DNA from: Candidatus Accumulibacter meliphilus
Lineage (GTDB): Bacteria; Pseudomonadota; Gammaproteobacteria; Burkholderiales; Rhodocyclaceae
NCBI GenBank assembly: GCA_003332265.1
Contig: QPGA01000005.1
Coordinates: 122,065 to 157,593, forward strand
Direction of reading: 5' to 3'
Length of the DNA stretch: 35,529 nt
Under the pieces are notes generated by a model that saw only the letters and a list, made by a program, of their open reading frames with translations, made no database searches and was not told the DNA's origin. Within the stretch, counting starts at the first letter, position 1. The number at the start of each line of letters is the position of its first letter. The position numbers and the translations under genes were made by a program. This document shows, in pieces, positions 8,438-16,939 of the stretch.

Positions 8438-9103
8438 ATGGATCTTGTTCTTTTTGACCTTGACAATACCCTGATCGCTGGTGACAGCGACTTTGAATGG
8501 GCGCAGTTCCTGATCGCCAAAGGGGTTCTCGACCGCGCCTTGTACGAAGCACGAAACCTGGAATTTTACGAGCAGTACAAGGCCGGCACGCTCGATATCG
8601 AAGTCTTCCTCGATTTCCAGCTGCAGCCGCTGACGCGCTACCCACGCGAAGTACTCGACACCTGGCTCGGCGAGTTCATGAGCCGACACATCCTGCCGAT
8701 CGTCGGTGGCAAGGCACGCGCCCTGGTTCGCCGGCACCTCGACAGCGACGCACTGTGCGCCATCGTCACCGCTACCAACAGTTTCGTCACCGCGCCCCTG
8801 GCCCGCAATCTCGGTATCGCGCACCTGATTGCCACCATTCCTGCCCACGAGAACGGCCGCTTCACCGGCCAGCCTCGCGGCACACCGTCGTTCCGCGAAG
8901 GCAAGATCATTCGTGTCGAGGCCTGGCTTGAAGCGATGGGCCTGTGGTGGGGAAGTTTCGAGCGCAGTTGGTTCTACAGCGACTCGCAGAATGACCTGCC
9001 CTTGCTGTCGAGGGTCAGCAATCCGGTCGCAGTAGACCCTGACCAGACGCTGCGCGCGCACGCCGAATCCGCCGGCTGGCCGGTTGTCAGCCTCCTAGGC
9101 TGA
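8438..9103 (+). CDS. HAD-IB family phosphatase (SerB-like)
   Basis: This is a cytoplasmic haloacid dehalogenase-type phosphatase of the phosphoserine-phosphatase-like subfamily IB. Motif I is FDLDNT with the nucleophile D7 and D9. Motif II is the VTATNSF segment near 110-116, the motif III lysine is likely K156, and motif IV is SDSQND with D182 and D186. At 221 residues it matches this subfamily. The substrate is unknown; the same gene follows hda and precedes pcnB in related genomes, which does not reveal its job. GAAAGG upstream serves as the ribosome binding site. Confidence 0.85.
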   Translation: MDLVLFDLDNTLIAGDSDFEWAQFLIAKGVLDRALYEARNLEFYEQYKAGTLDIEVFLDFQLQPLTRYPREVLDTWLGEFMSRHILPIVGGKARALVRRHLDSDALCAIVTATNSFVTAPLARNLGIAHLIATIPAHENGRFTGQPRGTPSFREGKIIRVEAWLEAMGLWWGSFERSWFYSDSQNDLPLLSRVSNPVAVDPDQTLRAHAESAGWPVVSLLG

Positions 9104-9194
9104 CGCGCAGCACCGATCAATCGCTGATGGCGCCAGCAATATCGGCTATCATGCCGCGCCTGGAGTACCACAACACAGGACCAAGAATCCATCG

Positions 9195-10562
9195 ATGATC
9201 CGCAAGTTCATATCCCGCGTTCTCGGAAGAAAAGGCAGCGACAAGCGCGACGAACCGGCACTGATCGCCGTTGACCAGCACGGCCTGCAGCGGGAGCAGA
9301 TCAGCCGTGGCTGCCGGCAGACTGTCGAGGACTTGCAGCAGAATGGCTACCAGGCCTACATCGTCGGCGGTGCGGTTCGCGACCTGCTTGCCGGATTGAC
9401 GCCGAAAGATTTCGACGTCGCCACCAACGCCACACCGGAGCAGGTCCGCCGCTGCTTCCGTCGCTCGCGGATCATTGGCCGCCGCTTTCAGATCGTGCAC
9501 GTCAACATGGGCGCGGAAACCATCGAAGTGACCACTTTCCGCGGCCATCACGGCGAAGACGGTGCACATGGTGGCAACACGGCACAGACCGACGCGCAGG
9601 GCCGCTTGCTGCGCGACAACGTTTTTGGCAGCCAGTCGGAAGACGCCGCCCGCCGGGATTTTACGGTCAACGCGCTGTACTACGACCCCAGCTCCGAAAC
9701 CATCATCGACTACCACCACGGCGTCGCCGACCTGCAGCAGAAGACCCTGCGCATGATTGGCGATCCCAAGACGCGCTACCGCGAAGACCCGGTGCGCATG
9801 CTGCGGGCAGTGCGTCTGGCGGCCAAGATCGGGCTGGCCATCGACCCGGCGGCACGGCGGCCGATCCGCGAGATGGCTGATCTGCTCGACAACGTGCCGC
9901 CGTCGCGCCTGTTTGACGAGATGCTCAAGCTGCTCACTTGCGGGCATGCGCTGCGCTGCGTCACACGTCTGCGTGAAGAAGGGCTCCATAACGGCGTCCT
10001 GCCCATGCTCGACGTGATCCTCGAACAGCCGCGCGGCGAACGCTTCGTGGTGCTCGCCCTGGAGGCCACCGACCGGCGCGTCGAGGAAGGCAAACCGATC
10101 TCGCCGGGCTTTCTGTTCGCCACGCTGCTCTGGCATCAGGTCCTGGCCACCTGGGAGCCGCTAAAGAACGGCGGCGAACCCGCGATCCCCTCACTTTTCC
10201 TGGCCATGGACAAAGTCCTGCACGTACAGGCCGAAAAGCTCGCCATCACCCGACGCATTGCTGGCGACATCAAGGACATCTGGGCTCTGCAGCCGCGCTT
10301 CGAACAGCGCTCCGGAAAGCGAGCCTACGGCGTGCTGCAGCAGCTTCGTTTCAAGGCCGGCTACGACTTCCTGCTGCTGCGCGTCGAATCCGGCGAAGTC
10401 GAGCAGGAGATCGGCGACTGGTGGACCGAGTTTCTGCATGCCAGCGATGAAGCCCGCGCGGCGATGCTCCTGCCGGCGGCACCGGGGATGGCCAAGAAAC
10501 GCCGTCGCCGGCGCCGTCGCGCCAGCGAGGACACTGGGCAAAACCCCAACGCTGGGGAATGA
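9195..10562 (+). CDS. pcnB: Poly(A) polymerase I
   Basis: PcnB adds 3' poly(A) tails to RNA, which marks it for decay. The 455-residue protein has the nucleotidyltransferase head YIVGGAVRDLL, followed by KDFDVAT with the metal-binding D72 and D74. A long RRDFTVNALYYD segment and the RNA-binding helices follow. It ends in a strongly basic tail (KKRRRRRRRA), as PcnB proteins do. The basic tail and length argue for PcnB rather than the related CCA-adding enzyme. Its last codon overlaps the start of folK by four bases (ATGA), so the two genes are translationally coupled. Confidence 0.92.
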   Translation: MIRKFISRVLGRKGSDKRDEPALIAVDQHGLQREQISRGCRQTVEDLQQNGYQAYIVGGAVRDLLAGLTPKDFDVATNATPEQVRRCFRRSRIIGRRFQIVHVNMGAETIEVTTFRGHHGEDGAHGGNTAQTDAQGRLLRDNVFGSQSEDAARRDFTVNALYYDPSSETIIDYHHGVADLQQKTLRMIGDPKTRYREDPVRMLRAVRLAAKIGLAIDPAARRPIREMADLLDNVPPSRLFDEMLKLLTCGHALRCVTRLREEGLHNGVLPMLDVILEQPRGERFVVLALEATDRRVEEGKPISPGFLFATLLWHQVLATWEPLKNGGEPAIPSLFLAMDKVLHVQAEKLAITRRIAGDIKDIWALQPRFEQRSGKRAYGVLQQLRFKAGYDFLLLRVESGEVEQEIGDWWTEFLHASDEARAAMLLPAAPGMAKKRRRRRRRASEDTGQNPNAGE

Positions 10563-11158
10563 TTCGCGCTGACGCGGCGCTAATGGGCGCTGATCCCGCG
10601 CAGCCGGCAGAAAGAAGCGCCAAAGCCAAGCAACTGCCGCCCGCGTCGCGCACCGACAGCACAGGCGAGCATCTGGCCTACGTCGCCCTGGGCGCCAACC
10701 TGGCGGACCCTCTGGCGCAGGTCCGTGCAGCCGGTCGCGCGCTGGCCGACGTACCCGAATGCCGACTGCTGCGCCTGTCGTCGCTGTACCGCAGCGCGCC
10801 GGTGGGAAACCGCTCGATCCGCGGCCAGGCCGATTTCATCAACGCCGTCGCCGCCCTGCACACTCGCCTGACGCCGTCGCAACTGCTCGACGCCCTGTTC
10901 GCCATCGAACGTCTTTTTGGACGCCGCCGCGAGTATCACCACGCGCCACGCACCCTCGACCTCGACCTCTTGCTTTACGATGACCAGACCGTCGATAGTC
11001 AGCGGCTGCGCGTACCGCACCCGCGCATGCACCTGCGCGCTTTCGTCATCGCACCGCTGCTCGAAATCGCACCGCAGGCGCTGATCCCCGGCCGCGGCAG
11101 CGCTGCCGCCTGGCTACCGGCGGTCAGCATGCAAGGCATCGCGAGGTTGGCTGATTAA
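10559..11158 (+). CDS. folK: HPPK, folate synthesis pyrophosphokinase
   Basis: FolK (6-hydroxymethyl-7,8-dihydropterin pyrophosphokinase) transfers pyrophosphate from ATP to the pterin in folate synthesis. The catalytic core starts near residue 40 with YVALGANLADP. It has RTLDLDLLLYDD with metal ligands D134 and D136, then PHPRMHLRAFVIAPL. At 199 residues it is longer than the usual 160, because of a 38-residue Ala/Pro-rich N-terminal extension. That extension may be real or may reflect a later true start; the ATG overlapping the pcnB stop favours the long form. The stop codon lies in the first bases of repeat copy A. Confidence 0.9.
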   Translation: MIRADAALMGADPAQPAERSAKAKQLPPASRTDSTGEHLAYVALGANLADPLAQVRAAGRALADVPECRLLRLSSLYRSAPVGNRSIRGQADFINAVAALHTRLTPSQLLDALFAIERLFGRRREYHHAPRTLDLDLLLYDDQTVDSQRLRVPHPRMHLRAFVIAPLLEIAPQALIPGRGSAAAWLPAVSMQGIARLAD

Positions 11159-11220
11159 TGTAAAAGTCGCGTACGCGACTCACGAAACTCCCGTCGCCCC
11201 TTGCGCGAGAAGGGCCAGGA
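11155..11220 (-). repeat. Dispersed repeat, truncated copy A
   Basis: This copy covers only the right half of the 125-bp element and lies in the opposite orientation to copies C1, C2 and D. Its TTAA end supplies the folK stop codon. It contains a perfect 16-bp palindrome AGTCGCGTACGCGACT at 11165-11180. The rest of the element is lost where the decayed peroxidase-like fragment begins. Confidence 0.75.
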
Positions 11221-11228
11221 TCAGGCCC

Positions 11229-11369
11229 CTTCGGCAAGCGACTGATCAGGAAGAACTCGTCGTTCGCACGCATCGATGTCATGTTCGCCATGCGGTTCGA
11301 CATCGGGGAAAAGGCAGCCACGGCGCCAATGTCCCAGATGTCCGGATCGGAAAATCCGTGCTCGCGCAG
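11229..11369 (-). pseudogene. Fragment of AhpD/CMD peroxidase-like protein
   Basis: About 47 codons on the minus strand read LREHGFSDPDIWDIGAVAAF followed by SNRMANMTSMRANDEF and LISRLPK. This is the characteristic C-terminal end of peroxidase-related proteins of the carboxymuconolactone decarboxylase (AhpD-like) family. The rest of that protein, including the CxxC-type active site, is absent. Upstream the frame runs into unrelated sequence next to the gabD end, and downstream it enters repeat copy A. I read it as a decayed gene end. Confidence 0.6.
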
Positions 11370-11433
11370 GACAGTGAAATCACCGCAGCCGCCCCCCACC
11401 AGCATCGTCACCGGAGGAATTCCCGCCAACGCG

Positions 11434-12885
11434 TCAAACGGTACTGAAGCAGAGGTACTTGATCTCGAGATACTCATCAAGCCCGTGCTTCGAGCCTTCA
11501 CGGCCCAGCCCGGACTGCTTGACACCACCGAAAGGCGCGACCTCGTTCGAAATCAGGCCGGTATTGATGCCGATCATGCCGTATTCGAGTGCTTCGCCGA
11601 CGCGCAGACAACGCGCGACGTCACGCGAATAAAAGTAAGCGGCAAGGCCGAACTCGGTGTCGTTGGCCATGTGCACGGCCTCCGCCTCGTCGGCAAACCT
11701 GAACACCGGGGCGACCGGGCCAAAGGTTTCTTCTTGCGCAACGCGCATATCGCTGCTCACGTCGGCAAGTACCGTCGGTTCAAAGAAAGTGCCGCCACGT
11801 TGATGACGACTGCCGCCGGTCACCACCCGCGCGCCCTTGCGCAGCGCATCTTCGATATGCGCCTGCACCTTGCTCAAAGCAGCTTCGTCGATCAACGGCC
11901 CCTGCGTGACACCTTCGTCGCTTCCCGGTCCAACGCGCAGTGACTGCACGCGCCTGGCCAGCTTGGCGACAAAAGCGTCATAGACGCCGTCCTGAACCAG
12001 AAAACGGTTGGCGCAGACGCAGGTCTGTCCGGTATTGCGGTACTTGGCGATCAGCGCGCCTTCGACCGCCGCATCGACGTCCGCATCATCGAAAACGATG
12101 AATGGCGCGTTGCCGCCCAACTCGAGCGACAGCTTCTTGATCGTCGGCGCGCTCTGCGCCATCAGCAGGCGACCGACCTCGGTCGAGCCGGTAAACGACA
12201 GCTTGCGAATCACCGGGCTGGCGGTCAGCGTTGCCCCGATGGTCTTCGGGTCACCGGTCAGCACGTTGAACACGCCGGCCGGCAGTTCGGCGTCGTGTGC
12301 CAGCCTGGCCAGCGCCAGCGCCGTCAGCGGCGTCTGCTCGGCCGGTTTGACGACCACCGTACAACCGGCGGCAAGCGCCGGCGCCACCTTGCGGGTGATC
12401 ATCGCCAGGGGGAAGTTCCACGGCGTGATCGCCGCACAGACGCCGATCGGCTGGCGAATGGTCAACAGGCGCCGATCAGCGGCCGGACTTGGAATGCTCT
12501 CGCCATAGGCACGCTTGCCCTCTTCGGCAAACCACTCGACAAACGACGCCCCGTAAGCCACCTCCCCGCGCGCCTCGACAATCGGCTTGCCCGATTCGGC
12601 AGTCATCAACTGCGCCAGGTCCTCGGTGTTTTCAAGGATCAGGTCAAACCAGCGGCGCAAAGCCGCGGCGCGTTCCTTGGCCGTCTTTGCCCGCCACTCC
12701 GGCAGTGCGACGGCAGCCGCATCGATCGCTCGTACCGTCTCGACAGCGGTCATCAACGGCACATCGGCAATGGCTGCACCACTTGCCGGGTCAATGACGG
12801 CCAGCGTTCGGCCATCGTCGGCGGCTTCCCAGCGACCATCGATGTAGCAATCGGAGCGCAACAGGCGCGGATCGTTCAGATGCAT
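11434..12885 (-). CDS. gabD: NAD(P)-dependent succinate-semialdehyde dehydrogenase
   Basis: This aldehyde dehydrogenase most likely oxidises succinate semialdehyde to succinate, the last step of GABA breakdown. The 483-residue protein has the cofactor-binding ITPWNFPLA near 153-161, the FTGSTEVG loop at 231-238, the general base E255 in LELGGNAPF, and the catalytic cysteine C289 in NTGQTCVCANRF with a second cysteine at 291. The CVCANR pattern and overall length fit the SSADH (GabD) subfamily, including the redox-sensitive cysteine pair. Other ALDH substrates remain possible. It diverges from the NlpC/P60 gene, and no gabT or regulator lies beside it. Confidence 0.8.
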   Translation of the reverse strand: MHLNDPRLLRSDCYIDGRWEAADDGRTLAVIDPASGAAIADVPLMTAVETVRAIDAAAVALPEWRAKTAKERAAALRRWFDLILENTEDLAQLMTAESGKPIVEARGEVAYGASFVEWFAEEGKRAYGESIPSPAADRRLLTIRQPIGVCAAITPWNFPLAMITRKVAPALAAGCTVVVKPAEQTPLTALALARLAHDAELPAGVFNVLTGDPKTIGATLTASPVIRKLSFTGSTEVGRLLMAQSAPTIKKLSLELGGNAPFIVFDDADVDAAVEGALIAKYRNTGQTCVCANRFLVQDGVYDAFVAKLARRVQSLRVGPGSDEGVTQGPLIDEAALSKVQAHIEDALRKGARVVTGGSRHQRGGTFFEPTVLADVSSDMRVAQEETFGPVAPVFRFADEAEAVHMANDTEFGLAAYFYSRDVARCLRVGEALEYGMIGINTGLISNEVAPFGGVKQSGLGREGSKHGLDEYLEIKYLCFSTV

Positions 12886-12929
12886 GACAATCTCCGTATT
12901 TCTGAAAACCGCAGTTTATACTGTGCGTC

Positions 12930-13418
12930 ATGCGTGTACTACAGATCCTCGTCGTCAGTGTCCTATCACTGCTGCTTGTGGCATGCGGCAGCGTCCCCGC
13001 GCCAAGAGCGAGCAGCTCGGCGGACAGACCGCTGGCCAGCGAAAAAGGCATGGACGTGGTGATCTTCGCGCTCGGGCTGATCGACACCAACTACCGCTTC
13101 GGCGGCAAGAACCCCGAAGCCGGCTTCGACTGCAGCGGTATGGTCAGCTACATCTACCGACAGGCAGCCGACGTCAGGGTCGCTGGCAGCGCAGCCGACA
13201 TCGCGCGTCACGGCCGCCCGGTGGACCGCGCTGAGCTGCGCCCTGGTGACCTGGTTTTCTTCAACACCCGCAACGCCCCGTATTCGCACGTCGGCATCTA
13301 CATCGGCGATGATCGCTTCGTGCACGCGCCATCGACCCGCGGCCAGGTGCGCATCGATAAACTGGCCGCCAGCTACTACGCACAGCGCTTCCAGACGGCA
13401 CGCAACTACTTCGACTGA
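12930..13418 (+). CDS. NlpC/P60 family lipoprotein
   Basis: This is a likely periplasmic, membrane-anchored cysteine peptidase that cuts cell-wall peptides. The N-terminus is a lipoprotein signal with the lipobox LLVAC and lipidated cysteine C19. The NlpC/P60 domain follows, with catalytic C68 in FDCSGM, H120 in YSHVGIYIG, and H132 in VHAPS. The length of 162 residues fits single-domain members such as Spr. No good ribosome binding site precedes the ATG, and a TATACT box at 12917-12922 lies only seven bases upstream, so translation could be leaderless. The gene converges with the following one. Confidence 0.85.
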   Translation: MRVLQILVVSVLSLLLVACGSVPAPRASSSADRPLASEKGMDVVIFALGLIDTNYRFGGKNPEAGFDCSGMVSYIYRQAADVRVAGSAADIARHGRPVDRAELRPGDLVFFNTRNAPYSHVGIYIGDDRFVHAPSTRGQVRIDKLAASYYAQRFQTARNYFD

Positions 13419-13446
13419 ACGCCACTGAATTCCACTGAACTTGCAG

Positions 13447-13902
13447 CTAGTCGTTGCGTAGCTCGACGCGGCCCTCGACCACCCGCACCCGGTCGCCCTT
13501 ATGCACCGTCGGCTCGTCGCTCTGTTCAAGGAAAGCGAAACTGCCGTCCTCGTAGCGAACGGTAAGCACGTAGATCAGCACCGGCGCCGCCGCCTGGCGC
13601 GCATCCTTGACGGTTGTGCCGGAAGCGAGAACCGGTGTCGTCACCATGTGCGCGGTGGGCGACGCGGGGTTCTGGCGGGCGGCGTTGGCCGGATCGCGAC
13701 GACCCGACGCCTGGCGATTCTCCGAACGTAGCCCGACGACGACACCACAGCGCTCGCAAGGCCCGCCACGTTGCGCTCGCTTCAACTCGCGATAATCATC
13801 CACGCTACTGGGTAACTGTAACTGCGAGTTGCCTTGCGCCAAAGCCAGCGGCGATAAGGCAAGCGCCAGCAACGAGCCGGCGAGAATGTGTTCGTGCTTC
13901 AT
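13447..13902 (-). CDS. Exported protein with CxxC motif
   Basis: The 151-residue product has a classical signal peptide (residues 1-22, ending in ALALAQG). A CERC motif lies at residues 49-52. The C-terminal part (ending in KGDRVRVVEGRVEL) resembles the tail of SlyB-type outer membrane proteins, but there is no glycine zipper. The middle part is polar and probably flexible. The ribosome binding site AGGAGTAG precedes the ATG. I do not recognise the family and assign no function; a redox or metal role for the cysteine pair is possible. Confidence 0.7.
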   Translation of the reverse strand: MKHEHILAGSLLALALSPLALAQGNSQLQLPSSVDDYRELKRAQRGGPCERCGVVVGLRSENRQASGRRDPANAARQNPASPTAHMVTTPVLASGTTVKDARQAAAPVLIYVLTVRYEDGSFAFLEQSDEPTVHKGDRVRVVEGRVELRND

Positions 13903-13982
13903 GACCTGCTACTCCTTCTCAATGCAGTGAGTCTCGACGGCCCGCCCTGCCCGCAGGCGGCAAACCGGCCAAGCGAGTGATC

Positions 13983-14108
13983 TTAATGTGAAAGTCGCGC
14001 AAGCGGCTCACGAATCTCCCTTCTCCCCTCGCGGGAGAAGGGTCGGGGAAGAGGGGAAACGGTCATGACTTTCATGATCCGGGGTATCCCGACATGTCAT
14101 GACCGTTA
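13983..14108 (-). repeat. Dispersed 125-bp repeat, copy B
   Basis: A near-full copy of the element in reverse orientation relative to copies C1, C2 and D. It runs from a TTAA end to a GTTAG end. It includes the CCCTTCTCCC-type hairpin and the inverted arms around GTCATGAC. It fills most of the 292-base gap between the exported protein gene and the antiporter gene. Confidence 0.85.
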
Positions 14109-14194
14109 GCACCACCGGAGCAGGCGCCGGCAGGCCGAAAGCACGTTAGTATTGGGCTCTCGACCCACTTGGCCGAGTTCTCGGACAGCGCACC

Positions 14195-15940
14195 ATGGAC
14201 CCCAAGTCTTTCGTTGACTCCGCAGTGCTCTTGCTGGTCGTCGCCGCGATCGCCGTTACCGTGTTTAGGCATTTCGGCCTCGGTTCAGTGCTTGGCCTGC
14301 TGGTCACCGGAATCATCGTCGGGCCGCATACGGCGGGGCCTTTCGTTACCACCAGCGTCGACGACGTCCGCCAATTCACGGAACTCGGGGTGGTGCTGCT
14401 GCTGTTCCTGATCGGCCTGGAGATGAAACCACGCCATCTGTGGGATCTACGGCGCACCCTCTTCGGCCTCGGTTCGCTGCAGATCGTTCTGTCCGCTTTG
14501 CTGATCGCCGGCTACTTCTGGCTCTTCGAGCACCGCTGGAGCACGGCGCTGCTGATCGGCTTCAGCTTCGCCCTGTCCTCCACAGCCTTCGTGGTGCAGA
14601 TGCTCAGAGATCAGGGCGAAATCGCCAGCCATCACGGTCAGACAGCGTTTGCCGTGCTGCTGATGCAGGATCTGGCGATCGTGCCGCTGCTGGCGCTGGT
14701 GCCGGTCCTCGCCGACGTCGGACCACTGCCCAAAGACATGCCCTTGTGGGAGCAGCTCGGCGTGGCAGCGGCGATGGTCGCCCTGGTAGTCTGCGGCGGT
14801 CGCTATCTGGTGCCGCGGATCCTCGACCATCTGGCGCGCCAGAACAACCGCGAAGCTTTCCTGCTGGCGGCAATGGGCGCTGTGTTCATCGCCGCCTGGG
14901 CGATGCACCATGCCGGCATGTCCATGGCCCTGGGCGCCTTCCTGATGGGGATGATGCTCTCGACCTCGCGCTACAGCCTGCAAATCGAGGCCGGCATGGA
15001 GCCGCACAAGGGGCTGCTGATGAGCCTCTTCTTCGTCGCCGTCGGCATGTCGCTGGACGTGGGAGTGCTGGTCCAGCACCCCTTCAAGTTCGGCCTGCAC
15101 GTGCTGGCGATCATCGTCATCAAAATCCTCGTGCTCTACCTGCTCTGTCTGAGCTTCGGAACCGGGCGTCGCATCGCCTTGAAAGTGTCCTTCCTGCTGG
15201 CGCAGGGCGGCGAGTTCGGCTTCGTGCTCTTCGGCGCCGCCAAAGCGCTGGGAATCATCGACGATCTCGTCTTCGTCATGGCTGCGGCCGTCATTTCACT
15301 CACCATGCTGCTCACCCCGATGCTGGTGAAGCTCGGCAACTGGCTCGCGCAACACACCGCAGTGCCGCCCACCGGCGTTGACCCGAGCTTCCGTTACTCC
15401 GGGCAGGGCGGCGAATCGGCAGTGCGCGTGGTGATCGGCGGCTATGGCCGCGTCGGCCACACCGTCGGGACCATCCTGGCCAGTACCGGCATCTCCTACG
15501 TCGCCTTCGATACCGACGCCGTATTGGTCGCCAAATGGAGTGCCGAAGGTCATCCGGTGTTCTACGGTGACCTCGCCGACCCGCAGTTGCTGATCGCTGC
15601 GTCCTTGCAGAACGTCGACCTGGTCGTGCTGACCATCGACCAGCGGCACACCGCCGTCCGCGCCGCGTCGCTGATCCGCTCGCAACTGCCGCAGGTGAGC
15701 ATCGTCGCCCGCGCGCGCGATCTGGCCAGCTGCGATGCCCTGCTACGCGCCGGCGTCAGCAAGGCCTATCCCGAGACACTCGAAGCCAGCCTGCGCCTGG
15801 CGGCCGAAACCCTGGAATCGCTGGGCATCAGCAACGACGAAACCGATATGCTGTTGCGCGAAGTGCGCAGCGCAGACTATGCACTAGTGCGCTCCGGCCC
15901 GGAAGGGCAAGCACCGTCGCGCCGCGCGCGCAAGAGCTGA
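14195..15940 (+). CDS. KefB-type cation:proton antiporter with RCK domain
   Basis: This 581-residue protein belongs to the CPA2 family (KefB/KefC-like), which moves potassium out in exchange for protons across the inner membrane. The first 385 residues form about 12-13 membrane helices with the conserved QDLAIVPLL segment near 158-166 and the LAQGGEFGFVLF segment near 335-346. A RCK (TrkA-N) domain follows with VVIGGYGRVG at 412-421 and continues to about 540. A glutathione-gated KefB would normally be accompanied by a KefG/KefF partner, but none is present here. The start ATG at 14195 gives the first membrane helix directly. Confidence 0.85.
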   Translation: MDPKSFVDSAVLLLVVAAIAVTVFRHFGLGSVLGLLVTGIIVGPHTAGPFVTTSVDDVRQFTELGVVLLLFLIGLEMKPRHLWDLRRTLFGLGSLQIVLSALLIAGYFWLFEHRWSTALLIGFSFALSSTAFVVQMLRDQGEIASHHGQTAFAVLLMQDLAIVPLLALVPVLADVGPLPKDMPLWEQLGVAAAMVALVVCGGRYLVPRILDHLARQNNREAFLLAAMGAVFIAAWAMHHAGMSMALGAFLMGMMLSTSRYSLQIEAGMEPHKGLLMSLFFVAVGMSLDVGVLVQHPFKFGLHVLAIIVIKILVLYLLCLSFGTGRRIALKVSFLLAQGGEFGFVLFGAAKALGIIDDLVFVMAAAVISLTMLLTPMLVKLGNWLAQHTAVPPTGVDPSFRYSGQGGESAVRVVIGGYGRVGHTVGTILASTGISYVAFDTDAVLVAKWSAEGHPVFYGDLADPQLLIAASLQNVDLVVLTIDQRHTAVRAASLIRSQLPQVSIVARARDLASCDALLRAGVSKAYPETLEASLRLAAETLESLGISNDETDMLLREVRSADYALVRSGPEGQAPSRRARKS

Positions 15941-16039
15941 GACCGCCATCGCCACCTGGCGACCATCACCAAGAGGGCGAAAGCAGGCTAATATGGGCTT
16001 GTTCACTCGCCGCTTGCCGCTCCCGCGCTCCCCGATACC

Positions 16040-16939
16040 ATGCCATCCGTCATCCCGATCCGTTACATCGAACCTGTTTACCGGCCACCCAGCGAAGCCG
16101 AGTCGCTGATCCTGCCGATCACCGACGGCTGTTCGTGGAACCACTGCACGTTCTGCGAAATGTACACCGCGGCGCAGAAACGCTTTCGTGCACGCGACGA
16201 GAGCGAGGTGCTGGAGAGCATACAGCGCAGCGGCGAACGCTTCGGCAGCGAGATCCGGCGCGTCTTCCTGGCCGACGGCGACGCCCTGGTACTTCCCACG
16301 CGCCGCCTGCTCGCCGTCCTCGACGCCATCCGCCAGCACCTGCCGGCCGTGCGCCGCGTATCGAGCTACTGCCTGCCGCGCAATCTGCGCCGCAAATCGG
16401 TCGACGAACTGCGCGAACTGGCCGCCGCGGGCCTGTCGATCGCCTACGTCGGTGCCGAATCCGGCGACGATGAAGTCCTCGAACGGGTCAACAAGGGCGA
16501 GACTTTCGAATCGACGCGCGCCGCACTCGACAAGCTCGGAGCCGCCGGCATCACGCGCTCGGTGATGATTCTCAACGGTCTCGCCGGCCCGGCGCTGTCC
16601 CTGCGCCACGCCGAGAACTCGGCACGCCTGCTCAATGCCACGCAGCCCGAGTATCTGGCAACGCTGGTGGTCAGCTTCCCCCTCGGCGAGGAACGTTTCC
16701 GTGGCGGCTTCCCGGCCTGGCGGCCGCTCAGCCAGCACGAGCTGTTCGTCGAAATGGAAAGTTTTGTCGACCAACTGCAACTCAAACGCACGCTTTTCCG
16801 CAGCGACCACGCGTCGAACTGGCTGGTGCTGAAGGGCACACTGGGCGCCGACAAGCAGCGCTTGCTGCAGCAGCTGCGGCAGGCAATCACCGATCCGCAA
16901 GGCGCGCCACTGCGACCGTCCTGGGCGCGCGGACTGTAA
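16040..16939 (+). CDS. Radical SAM protein with Cx4Cx2C cluster motif
   Basis: This 299-residue protein probably uses a [4Fe-4S] cluster and S-adenosylmethionine for a radical reaction. The cluster cysteines are C31, C36 and C39 in GCSWNHCTFC. The spacing is Cx4Cx2C rather than the common Cx3Cx2C, as in a known group of COG1032-like proteins with GCSxNxCTFC. The AYVGAESGDDEVLERVNKG stretch near residues 135-155 is typical of the radical SAM barrel. No B12 domain precedes it. The substrate is unknown. The next gene starts at the base after its stop codon, so the two are tightly coupled. Confidence 0.8.
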   Translation: MPSVIPIRYIEPVYRPPSEAESLILPITDGCSWNHCTFCEMYTAAQKRFRARDESEVLESIQRSGERFGSEIRRVFLADGDALVLPTRRLLAVLDAIRQHLPAVRRVSSYCLPRNLRRKSVDELRELAAAGLSIAYVGAESGDDEVLERVNKGETFESTRAALDKLGAAGITRSVMILNGLAGPALSLRHAENSARLLNATQPEYLATLVVSFPLGEERFRGGFPAWRPLSQHELFVEMESFVDQLQLKRTLFRSDHASNWLVLKGTLGADKQRLLQQLRQAITDPQGAPLRPSWARGL

